A DNA stretch of 18,808 nt, taken from assembly GCA_964386505.1 (NCBI GenBank), contig CAYLSM010000074.1, positions 1 to 18,808 on the forward strand. Reading direction: 5' to 3'. The position numbers and the translations under genes are program-made. The notes under the pieces were generated by a model. It worked only from the letters and a program-made list of their open reading frames with translations, was not told where the DNA came from and made no database searches. Shown here one piece after another: positions 7,286 to 15,500 of the stretch (positions within the stretch are counted from its first letter, which is position 1; every line of letters starts with the position of its first letter). Origin of the DNA: JAJFUG01 sp964386505. GTDB taxonomy: Bacteria; Gemmatimonadota; Glassbacteria; GWA2-58-10.

Positions 7286-8956
7286 ATGGAAAGAAACCTG
7301 GTGCTCGGTATAGATTTCGGCACGGACTCCGTGCGGGCGCTTCTTGTGGATGCCTCTGACGGCGCAGAGCGGTCAACCGCGGTGGCCCGTTTCGAGCGCT
7401 GGAGCCAGGGGCGCTACTGCGATCCGTCCCGCAACCAGTTCCGCCAGCACCCGCTGGACCACATCGAGGCCCTCACGGCCAGCGTGCGCGGGGCGCTGGA
7501 GCGCGCCCCCCTCGGCACAGCCAGGCAGGTGCGCGGCCTGGCCGTGGACACCACCGGCAGCACTCCGGGACCGCTGGACCGCAAGGGAATGCCCCTGGCC
7601 TTGCACCCCAAGTTTCAAGACAATCCCAACGCCATGTTTGTCCTCTGGAAAGATCACACCGCGGTGGCCGAGGCCGAGGAGATCAACGCCCTGGCCCGTT
7701 CCTGGGGCGGAGTGGATTTCACGATGTACTCGGGCGGGGTGTACTCCTCGGAATGGTTCTGGTCCAAGATCCTGCACGTGCTGCGCGCCGATCCGGCCGT
7801 GGCCGAGGCGGCCTGGACCTGGATGGAGAACTGCGACTGGATCCCGGCCCTGCTCTGCGGGCTGGACGACTCGCGACAGGTAAAACGCAGCCGCTGCGCC
7901 GCCGGGCACAAGGCGATGTGGCACGCCTCGTTCGACGGGCTGCCGTCCGAGGCTTTCCTGGCCCGGCTCGACCCGCGCCTGGAGGGCCTGCGGCCGCGCC
8001 TCTACAGCGAGACTTTCACCTCGGACAAGTTGGCCGGGCATCTTTGCCCGGAGTGGGCCGAGCGCCTGGGCCTGCCCGCCGGCCTGCCCGTGGCCGTGGG
8101 GGCGTTCGATGCCCACATGGGCGCGGTGGGCGCGGGTATCCGGCCCTATATCCTGACCAAGGTGATCGGAACATCGACCTGCGATATCCTGGTGGCGCCG
8201 CACGAGGGCCTGGAGGGCAAGCTGGTAAAGGGTATCTGCGGGCAGGTGGACGGTTCGGTGATCCCGGGACAGCTCGGCCTGGAGGCCGGACAGTCGGCGT
8301 TCGGGGACGTGTTCGCCTGGCTGCGTTCTCTTCTGCTCTGGCCGCTCAGCCACGTGCCCGAGGTGCCCCAGAAGACCGACAGCCTGGAGCGCGCCCTGCG
8401 CGAGGGCATCTACGCCGCCCTGACCGAGGAGGCCGAACGTCTGGCCCCCGGCTCCAGCGGCATCCTGGCCCTGGACTGGCTGAACGGCCGCCGCACCCCG
8501 TTCGCCGACCAGCGTCTGCGCGGGGCGATCACCGGCCTCACCCTGGGCAGCTCGGCCCCGGCGATTTTCCGCGCCCTGGTCGAGTCCACTGCTTTCGGGG
8601 CACGCAAGATCGTGGAGCGTTTCGCGCAGGAGGGCGTGCCGATTGAAGGAGTGATCGCCCTGGGCGGCGTGGCCCGTCAGAACCCCTTTGCCATGCAGGT
8701 GCTGGCGGATGTGTTCGGCTGCCGGATCGGCGTGTCGGCCTGCGACCAGGCCTGCGCCCTGGGTGCGGCCATGTTCGCCGCTGTCGTAGCCGGACTCTAC
8801 CCGGATGTGTCCTCGGCCCAGGCCGCGATGGATGCCGGGTTCGAACGCGAATACCTGCCGGATGCCGACCGGAAGAAAATCTACGATCGCCTGTACGCGG
8901 ACTACAACCGTCTGGGCCAGTTTGTCGAGGAGCAGACCCGCGGCGCGGCCGAGTAG
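7286..8956 (+). CDS. araB: ribulokinase (AraB-type FGGY kinase)
   Basis: The enzyme phosphorylates L-ribulose to L-ribulose 5-phosphate with ATP, the second step of L-arabinose breakdown. I start at ATG 7286, which has GAGG at 7276-7279 with 6-base spacing; the GTG at 7274 would use the same bases as part of its own codon. The 556 residues are close to E. coli AraB (566). AraB-specific features include the N-terminal phosphate loop GIDFGTDSVRALLVDA (8-23), the NQFRQHPLDHIEAL segment, GLAVDTTGSTPGP, YSSEWFWSKILHV, GAFDAHMGAVG with likely catalytic Asp275, LEAGQSAFGDVFAWL, LDWLNGRRTP and the C-terminal nucleotide motif ALGGVARQNPFAMQVLADVFG. It is only distantly like the FGGY kinase at 4193, so the two are not recent duplicates. 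An L-arabinose isomerase would be the expected partner; the isomerase-family gene at 9121 may fill that role. Confidence 0.88.
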   Translation: MERNLVLGIDFGTDSVRALLVDASDGAERSTAVARFERWSQGRYCDPSRNQFRQHPLDHIEALTASVRGALERAPLGTARQVRGLAVDTTGSTPGPLDRKGMPLALHPKFQDNPNAMFVLWKDHTAVAEAEEINALARSWGGVDFTMYSGGVYSSEWFWSKILHVLRADPAVAEAAWTWMENCDWIPALLCGLDDSRQVKRSRCAAGHKAMWHASFDGLPSEAFLARLDPRLEGLRPRLYSETFTSDKLAGHLCPEWAERLGLPAGLPVAVGAFDAHMGAVGAGIRPYILTKVIGTSTCDILVAPHEGLEGKLVKGICGQVDGSVIPGQLGLEAGQSAFGDVFAWLRSLLLWPLSHVPEVPQKTDSLERALREGIYAALTEEAERLAPGSSGILALDWLNGRRTPFADQRLRGAITGLTLGSSAPAIFRALVESTAFGARKIVERFAQEGVPIEGVIALGGVARQNPFAMQVLADVFGCRIGVSACDQACALGAAMFAAVVAGLYPDVSSAQAAMDAGFEREYLPDADRKKIYDRLYADYNRLGQFVEEQTRGAAE

Positions 8957-8981
8957 AGGAATTTGATTTTTTATAGGTTCA

Positions 8982-9013
8982 AATCCCCCCTGCCCCCCTT
9001 TGGGAAAGGGGGG
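8982..9013. repeat. C-rich hairpin repeat, copy 2 (intact)
   Basis: AATCCCCCC is followed by TG and then a perfect 9-bp stem, CCCCCCTTT (8993-9001) pairing with AAAGGGGGG (9005-9013), with loop GGG. It lies 25 bases after the AraB stop. Spurious minus-strand frames through it encode the PFPKGG-type peptide typical of this repeat. There is no T-run after the stem, so terminator function is doubtful. Confidence 0.7.
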
Positions 9014-9036
9014 AACAAACAGCCCCGGCGCCTGCC

Positions 9037-9063
9037 GTAGGGACGACATAGTATATCACCCGG
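9037..9063. repeat. GTAGGG-type palindromic repeat, copy 2
   Basis: The element starts GTAGGGACGACAT and ends TATCACCCGG, a degenerate relative of copy 1 at 5805-5830. The order relative to the C-rich hairpin is reversed: here the hairpin comes first. Confidence 0.5.
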
Positions 9064-9120
9064 CAAGTCTTTACATTTCTTATCGGGTTGAGCCTTGAGG
9101 TGGAAAAACTGGAGAAAACA

Positions 9121-10596
9121 ATGAACAACATCCCGGAAGTCAAAGTCGGTCTGCTGGCGGTGAGCCGCGACTGTTTCCCCAGGACGCTTTCGGAGAGCCG
9201 CCGCGCGCGCGTGGCGGCCGAGTGCGGCAAGCTCGGCTTGGCCGTGCTGGAGTGCTCCACCGTGCTGGAGGGCGAGAAGGACCTGGCCGCAGCAGAGGCC
9301 GAACTGCGTGAAAAGGGGGCCAACGCCCTGGTGATCTACCTGGGCAATTTCGGTCCGGAGGGGCCGCTCAGCCTTCTGGCGCAGCGTTTCGACGGGCCGG
9401 TGATGCTTGTTGCCGCGGCCGAGCAGATGGCGGACGGCTTGGTAGAGGGCCGCGGAGACGCCTATTGCGGGCTGCTCAACGCCTCGTACAACTGCGGCCT
9501 GAGGGGCCTGCGGGTGCATATCCCAGAGAACCCGGTGGCCACCCCCGCCGAGGCGGCGGCGCGGATCGGCGAATTTGTCCCGGTAGCCCGGGTGGTGCTG
9601 GGAGTGAGGGCCCTCAAGATCATGAGCTTCGGGCCGCGTCCCCAGGATTTCCTGGCCTGCAACGCACCGGTCAAGCCGCTCTACGACCTGGGCGTGGAGG
9701 TGATGGAAAACAGCGAGCTGGATTTCTACGACATCTACCGTCAGGCCGAGGGCCACCCCTCGACCGCCGCGGTGATAAAAGACATGGAGCGCGAGCTGGG
9801 CCCGGGACAGGACCGGGTGCTGCTGGAACGCCTGGCCCGCCTGGAGCTGGCCCTGACTGATTTTTGCGCCCTGAACCTGGGGGCGAGCCGTTACGCCGTG
9901 TTCGCCAACAAATGCTGGCCGTCGTTCGAGAAATATTTCGGCTGCGTGCCCTGCTACGTGAACAGCCGCCTGGCCAGCCGCGGGATGCCGGTGGCCTGCG
10001 AGGTGGACCTTTACGGGGCGCTCAGCCAGTACATGGCCACGGCCGCCTCCGGCTCGCCCGCCACGCTGCTGGATATCAACAACAGCGTGCCGCGGGAGAT
10101 GTACGAGAAAGCCGGTCCGGTGGTCGCCGACTACCGCGCGGATGACCTGTTCATGGGATTCCACTGTGGCAACACACCCACGGTCTGTCTACGCGATTTC
10201 TGCCTCAAGCACCAGCTGATCATGCATCGTCTGATGGAGCCGGGCCAGACTCCGGATATCACCCGCGGCACCCTGGAGGGCACGCTCCGTCCGGGGCCGG
10301 TCACGATTTTCCGCCTGCAAGGGACCGCGGATTGCGCCTTACGCGCCTATGCCGCCCAGGGTGAGGTGCTGGAGATGAACCCGCAGTCGTTCGGCGGGAT
10401 CGGGGTGATCGCGGTGCCGCAGATGGCGCGCTTCTACCGTCACGTGCTGATCGGCGGGCAGTTCCCGCACCACACGGCGGTGGCTTTCAGCCACGCGGGG
10501 CGGAGCCTGTTCGCCGCGACTCGTCTGCTGGGCGTGGACCGGGTCGGCTACAACCAACCCTCCGGCCTGCCCTACCCCGGCGAGAACCCGTTCTGA
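9121..10596 (+). CDS. L-fucose/L-arabinose isomerase-family protein
   Basis: A 491-residue aldose-ketose isomerase-family protein, between AraA (about 500) and FucI (about 590) in size. ATG 9121 has GGAG at 9111-9114, 6 bases away; an in-frame TTG at 9088 lacks a site. The N-terminal half has the alternating strand/helix pattern of the family (KVGLLAVSRDCFPRTL; NALVIYLGNFGPEGPL). The C-terminal half carries a plausible Mn2+ site: Glu294 in ACEVDLYG and Asp318 in TLLDINN are 24 residues apart, the same spacing I recall for Glu337 and Asp361 of E. coli FucI, and His450/His451 in GQFPHHTAVAFSHAG matches the late FucI histidine. Reaction on L-fucose, L-arabinose or a related sugar is likely; the AraB-type kinase just upstream favours L-arabinose. 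The gene closes the sugar cluster. Confidence 0.75.
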   Translation: MNNIPEVKVGLLAVSRDCFPRTLSESRRARVAAECGKLGLAVLECSTVLEGEKDLAAAEAELREKGANALVIYLGNFGPEGPLSLLAQRFDGPVMLVAAAEQMADGLVEGRGDAYCGLLNASYNCGLRGLRVHIPENPVATPAEAAARIGEFVPVARVVLGVRALKIMSFGPRPQDFLACNAPVKPLYDLGVEVMENSELDFYDIYRQAEGHPSTAAVIKDMERELGPGQDRVLLERLARLELALTDFCALNLGASRYAVFANKCWPSFEKYFGCVPCYVNSRLASRGMPVACEVDLYGALSQYMATAASGSPATLLDINNSVPREMYEKAGPVVADYRADDLFMGFHCGNTPTVCLRDFCLKHQLIMHRLMEPGQTPDITRGTLEGTLRPGPVTIFRLQGTADCALRAYAAQGEVLEMNPQSFGGIGVIAVPQMARFYRHVLIGGQFPHHTAVAFSHAGRSLFAATRLLGVDRVGYNQPSGLPYPGENPF

Positions 10597-10881
10597 GACC
10601 GGCCGGGTACGGCACAAAGGACTTCCGTCTCGTTTTTTCCACCCGCGGCCCACAGGGACCGCCCGGGCGGCCGTATGTCTGAGCCTCGATAAAGGAGCGG
10701 AGTAAAGACCTCGGGCACACCAAGCTATGGCGGGACTCCATGGCCTGGCGGGAGATGCGCGGCAGCGCCGCCCGGCTCGGAAGGCAGCGTGAAGAAGACT
10801 TGTGCACACCACTGTCATGACGCAGGCAATGCCGGGGCGAGTTTACGACCCCCAATGGCTTCTGGTTCTCTCGGCCGTAAC

Positions 10882-10911
10882 CAATTCGGGCACGGCATGC
10901 CGCGCCCCTAC
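10882..10911 (-). repeat. GTAGGGGC-type palindromic repeat, copy 3 (inverted)
   Basis: Read on the minus strand it begins GTAGGGGCGCGGCATGCCG and ends GTGCCCGAATTG. The core CGGCATGCCG is a perfect palindrome, and the outer arms pair with one G-T wobble. Ends GTAGGGGC and CCCGAATT match copy 1. It stands alone here, without a C-rich hairpin. Confidence 0.6.
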
Positions 10912-10932
10912 ATAAAAAGCTACATAAAAAGC
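10909..10932. repeat. 12-base direct tandem repeat, two copies
   Basis: TACATAAAAAGC occurs twice head to tail (10909-10920 and 10921-10932) and begins inside the end of the palindromic repeat. It may be a small duplication left by insertion of that element or by replication slippage. Confidence 0.75.
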
Positions 10933-11039
10933 TGTTTCCCACTGGCTTCTCTGCCTTTTATCGAGATCAAAACAGGCAACATATATTTAATCGAATAGTC
11001 AGGACTGAAATAGTGTTCAATTGACGAAGGCGGGAACGG

Positions 11040-12293
11040 GTGGCAGAGAAAGAACCATACGACCTGATCGTGGCCGGGGCCGGGCCCTCCGGCCTGACCG
11101 CGGCGGCCTCCGCCGCCGCGCGAGGCCTGCGCGTGCTGCTTGCAGAGCAGATGCCGCGCGCGGGACTCAAGCTCCTGGCCTCGGGCGGCGGGCGCTGCAA
11201 CCTGAGCCATGCCGCCACGGCTGCCCAGATGGTGGAGGCGTTCGGCCGGCAGGGACGGTTCCTGGGTCCGGCGCTGGAATGCCTGGACCCGGAGGGTCTG
11301 CGCCGCTTTTTCCGCAACCTGGGCCTGGATACCGTGGTCCGTCCGGATGGCTGCGTGTTCCCCTCGGCCGGCACCTCAGTCACTGTGCTGGAGGCTCTTC
11401 AGGAGCGGGCGCGGCGCGCCGGGGTGCGTATTGCAACCACCTCCCGGGTGGGCGCTGTCCGGGCCGAGCACGGACGGGTGGCTGCGGTGCAGATATCCGG
11501 CGAAACCCTCCCCTGCCGCGCGGTGTTGATCGCCACCGGGGGACGCAGCTACCCGGGACTGGGCGGCTCGGGAAGCGGCTACGGTCTGGCTGCCGCGCTG
11601 GGCCACGAGATCGTGGAACCTCTGCCCGCGCTGGTCCCGCTGCTGACCGTGGAAAGCTGGCCCGGCGAGTTGGCCGGAGTGAGCCTGGAGAACGCTGCGG
11701 TGCGTCTGACCGGAAAGGGCGCGCACGCGACAGCGCGGCAGGGCGCGCTGATGTTTACCCACGAGGGCCTTTCCGGTCCGGCCGTACTCGACCTCTCGGG
11801 TGAGGTGGCCGGCCGGCTGGAAAGGGGCGGCCCGGTCGACCTGGAACTTGATTTCACCCCCCAGACAGACCGTAAAGCCTGGGAAAGCTGCCTGGAGCAG
11901 TGGCGGCAGACCCGCGGAGCCTCACACCTGGCCCGCCTGCTGTCCGAATACATTCCCCGCGCCCTGGCAGACACTCTCTGCCGCAATTGCGGTATCGACC
12001 CTGAGAACGCCACCGCCGGCCGTCTGCGGCGCGAGCAGACCCAGGCCCTGCCGTCAGCCCTCACCGCCACGGCACTCGGCGTGCGCGGCACGGCGGGTTT
12101 CGAGCGGGCCATGCTCACCCGCGGCGGGGTGAGCCTCAAGGAGGTGGACCCGGCCACTCTGGAGAGCCGCCGGATCAAGGGGTTGTATTTCGCCGGAGAG
12201 GTGCTGGACCTGGACGGTCCCTGCGGGGGCTACAACCTGCAGTGGGCTTTTTCCAGCGGCGAGCTGGCCGGGCGGTCAATTCCAGCGGAATAG
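11040..12293 (+). CDS. NAD(P)/FAD-dependent oxidoreductase, HI0933/YhiN (BaiN-like) family
   Basis: A 417-residue flavoprotein. The GTG start at 11040 puts the Rossmann dinucleotide-binding motif GAGPSG at residues 13-18, as expected for an FAD enzyme, and GAAGG at 11026-11030 can serve as ribosome binding site. The family hallmark LASGGGRCNLSH is at residues 46-57, and the C-terminal FAD motif GLYFAGEVLDLDGPCGGYNLQWAFSSG begins at residue 381. Proteins of this family are near universal in bacteria; one clostridial member (BaiN) has been linked to bile-acid ring reduction, but the general physiological role is not settled and that activity should not be assumed here. It is separated from the sugar genes by a 443-base gap and from the histidine kinase by about 280 bases, so it is probably transcribed alone. 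Confidence 0.9.
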   Translation: MAEKEPYDLIVAGAGPSGLTAAASAAARGLRVLLAEQMPRAGLKLLASGGGRCNLSHAATAAQMVEAFGRQGRFLGPALECLDPEGLRRFFRNLGLDTVVRPDGCVFPSAGTSVTVLEALQERARRAGVRIATTSRVGAVRAEHGRVAAVQISGETLPCRAVLIATGGRSYPGLGGSGSGYGLAAALGHEIVEPLPALVPLLTVESWPGELAGVSLENAAVRLTGKGAHATARQGALMFTHEGLSGPAVLDLSGEVAGRLERGGPVDLELDFTPQTDRKAWESCLEQWRQTRGASHLARLLSEYIPRALADTLCRNCGIDPENATAGRLRREQTQALPSALTATALGVRGTAGFERAMLTRGGVSLKEVDPATLESRRIKGLYFAGEVLDLDGPCGGYNLQWAFSSGELAGRSIPAE

Positions 12294-12572
12294 AGTCCAG
12301 GGACAGTGTTTTTCTGCTTTTTACACCCAAAATAAGGGCTCCTGAACGAGAACTGCTCGGATCGAAAAACAGTGCATATTGAAAATGTCTGAAAATCAAT
12401 AAGATAAATCATACAACCCGAAAAAAGTGCAAGTCATTCCGACAGTGCTGTTGAATATAGCCTTTCAAAGATGTACAATTGTATTAGTTATACGGCCGGC
12501 CTCAGCCTACTGGATCCGGCCGTTCTGTCCGATGGTTCAGTCCTCACTCTCCCCAGCGCAGGGCGCAGAGCC

Positions 12573-15500
12573 ATGATTTTCCTTAATCTGCTTCACAATA
12601 TCACCCTTCTGGTCTCGCTCGGGATCCTTTACGGTATCATAATCCGCCGCTGGCACCCCGGGAGTGCTCCTTACCGCATATATTCCGGCCTGCTGTTCGG
12701 CAGTGTCTCGCTGGTTGGAATGCTCACCCCGCTCCGGCTGTCGCCGGGGGTGATATTCGACGGGCGCTCGATAATACTGAGCCTGGCCGGCCTGTTCGGC
12801 GGGGGCACGGCGGCGTTGATCGCCACCCTGATGAGCGCCACGTACCGTATCTGGCTGGGCGGCGACGGCGCCTTGATGGGAGTGAGCGTAATCACCGAAT
12901 CGGCCCTGCTGGGTGTATTGTTCGGCCGTCTGCGCCGCCGGTTTCCCGCCTTGATGCATCCGCTCTATATCCTTCTGTTTGGGGCCTTGGTGCACGCGAT
13001 CATGCTGGCCTGCACCGGCCTGCTGCCCGGGGGAGTTAAAGGCGAGATACTCAACCGCATCGCCCTGCCGGTGATGACAATCTACCCGCTGGCCGTGCTT
13101 ATGCTGAGCCTTCTGTTTCTGGACATGGAGGCTCATGTGAAGGCCGAGAACGAGCTGACCCGGAGCGAGGAAGAATACCGTCTGCTGGTGGAGAACGCCA
13201 ACAGCATAATCCTGCGCTGGACCCCGGACGGGGTGATACGGTTCATGAACGGTTTCGGCCTGCGCTTTTTTGGATACTCACATGAGGAACTGATCGGCCG
13301 GAATGTCGTGGGGACTATAATACCCTATACAGATTCGGCCGGCCGCGACCTGCACCAGATGGTCAGGGATATTTTGCAGTACCCGGAGAGATTTGAAAGC
13401 AACGAGAACGAGAATGTCTGCAAGGACGGCAGACGGGTCTGGATCCACTGGACGAACCGGGCGATCCGCAACGAGGACGGGAGCCTGCGCGAGCTTTACA
13501 CGATCGGGGACGATATTACGGATCGCCGCCGGGCGCAGAGTGAAGTTGAGGAGAGCGAAAAGCTGTTCCGCCGCCTGGTCGAGGGCGCGCCGGATGGGAT
13601 ATTCGTCCAGACGGATGGTCATTTTGCCTATCTGAACCGGGTCGCGCTCGATTTGTTCGGCGCCGAAAGCGACTCGCAGCTTATCGGCACTCCTGTGCTT
13701 GAACGTTTCCACCCGGACTTTCATGACAGTATTCGTCAGAAAATGCGCGAGTTGAGCGAGGATAATCGCGAACAGCCAATTGCGGAGGAAATGTTCCTGC
13801 GGCTGGATGGTAAAGCTGTGATTGGAGAGTTCTCGGGCGTGCCAATCCATTACCGCGGCCGGGACGGGGGGCTGGTGTTTTTCCGCGACATCGCGGAGCG
13901 GAAACTGTCGGAGCAGGCACTGAAAGAAAGCGAAAAGCTGTACCGCTCCCTGTTCGAAAACATGCTGAACGGGTTCGCCTACTGCCGGATGTTGTTCGAT
14001 GACAAGGGCGCACCGGAGGATTTCATCTATCTGGCGGTCAACCAGACTTTCGAGCAGCAGACCGGTTTGAGAGACGTGATCGGCAAGCGGGTCAGCGAGG
14101 TTATCCCCGGCATCCGGGAATCCGATCCGCAGTTGCTGGAGAGATACGGCCAGGTGGCTACAACCGGCAAACCCGAGCGTTTCGAAATATATGTTTCCTC
14201 CCTGGAGATGTGGTTCTGGGTGTCGGTTTACAGCCCGGCCTCCGGGTATTTCGTGGCCGTGTTCGATGTGGTCACGGAACGGAAAAAGGCCGAGGAAAAA
14301 CTACGCCGTCAGGCCGAATTCATCTCCCACCTGATAAACAGCATGCCGTATCCGGTCTACTACAAGGACGCCGATGGCAAGTACCTGGGATGCAACCAGG
14401 CTTTCCGGGAATATCTGGGTGTCGGAGACAGGGAGGTGATAGGAAAAACCGTATTCGAGGTCGCCCCTCCGGGCCTGGCGGAAATATACCATAAAGCCGA
14501 CCAGGAGCTTTTCGCCAATCCAGGCATTCAGGTTTACGAATCCGTTGCGAGAACGGCGGGCGGCTCGGACCGTCCGGTGATATTCCACAAGGCGACTTTC
14601 AACAACCCGGACGGCTCGACAGGCGGAATAATAGGCGCGATCATCGATATCTCAGAACTGAAGAATACCGAGCAGGCCCTGCGCGAGAGCGAGCGCAAGT
14701 ACAGGCACCTGTTCGAATACATGGTTACCGGGTTCGCCCTTCACGAGATGATTCTGGATGAGTCGGGCCGTCCGGTGGATTACCGTTTTCTGGAGGTCAA
14801 CCCGGCCTTCGAGAAACTGACCGGCCTGAGGGCCGAGTACGTGCAGGGCCGGACGTTGCGGGAAGTCCTTCCGGAAATGGATCAAAGCTGGATTGAACGC
14901 ATATGTGGAGTCGCGCTCTCGGGAGAATCACTCAGTTTCGAGGAATTCTATCCCGGTTTGGGAAAACACTTGGAATTGATGGTCTACAGCCCGCAGAAAG
15001 GCCGGTTCGCGGTCATTTTCGGTGACATCACGGCCCGGAAGAAAGCCGAGGCCGAGCTGATCCGGAGCGAACAGAAAATAAGGGATATCCTGCGGGTCCA
15101 GCCGGTTGGGGTGGGATTGGCGGTCGACCGGAGGTTCGTGGAAGTTAATAATCAGGTTTGTGACATGCTCGGGTACTCGCGGGAGGAGCTGATCGGGCAG
15201 AGAACGGAAATGATCTACGCTTCCCCCGAGGTGAATGAGGCGGTGAGGAAGCTTTACAAGCAGGTCGCGGAACAGGGTACAGCCACGATCGAAGTCCCGT
15301 GTGTCAGGAAGGACGGCCGGCATATCGATATCATACTGAACCTGTCCCCCCTGGATCACACGGATACATCGAAGGGCGTCGTTTTCACTGTACTGGACAT
15401 CACCGAGCGCAAGCGTATGGAGACCGAGCTGATTAAAAGCGAGGAGAAAGTTCGGAATATCCTGCGGGTCCAGCCGGTGGGAGTGGGACTTCTTGTTGAC

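Larger units (their letters stand above)
10597..11039. other. 443-base intergenic region without a convincing gene
   Basis: The first 290 bases are GC-rich and hold no frame with a good ribosome binding site and protein-like composition. Two GGCGGGA words occur close together (10727-10757). A minus-strand palindromic repeat (10882-10911) and a 12-base tandem repeat (10909-10932) follow. The last 80 bases turn AT-rich, with TATATT at 10982-10987 as a possible -10 for the flavoprotein gene, but no clear -35. Confidence 0.6.

Noticed and set aside
8993..9013. Rho-independent terminator after araB
   Set aside because: The 9-bp stem is perfect but no U-run follows, and the same element recurs as a dispersed repeat.
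7373..9049. 558-codon minus-strand frame opposite araB
   Set aside because: Shadow of AraB; its N-terminus runs through the C-rich repeat (PFPKGG peptide) and shows no domain.
10789..10998. 69-residue frame in the intergenic gap (MKKTCAHHCHD...)
   Set aside because: It starts at GTG without a convincing ribosome site, crosses the palindromic and tandem repeats, and has a non-protein-like composition.
12294..12400. GGGACAGTGTTTTT-like sequence and GAAAAACAGTG as a REP or IS end pair
   Set aside because: The two words are only imperfectly complementary and no transposase is nearby; too weak to call.
12379..12408. Promoter TTGAAA with GATAAA or TAAGAT before the histidine kinase
   Set aside because: Spacing is 18 or 15 bases with weak -10 matches in an AT-rich stretch where such hits are expected by chance.
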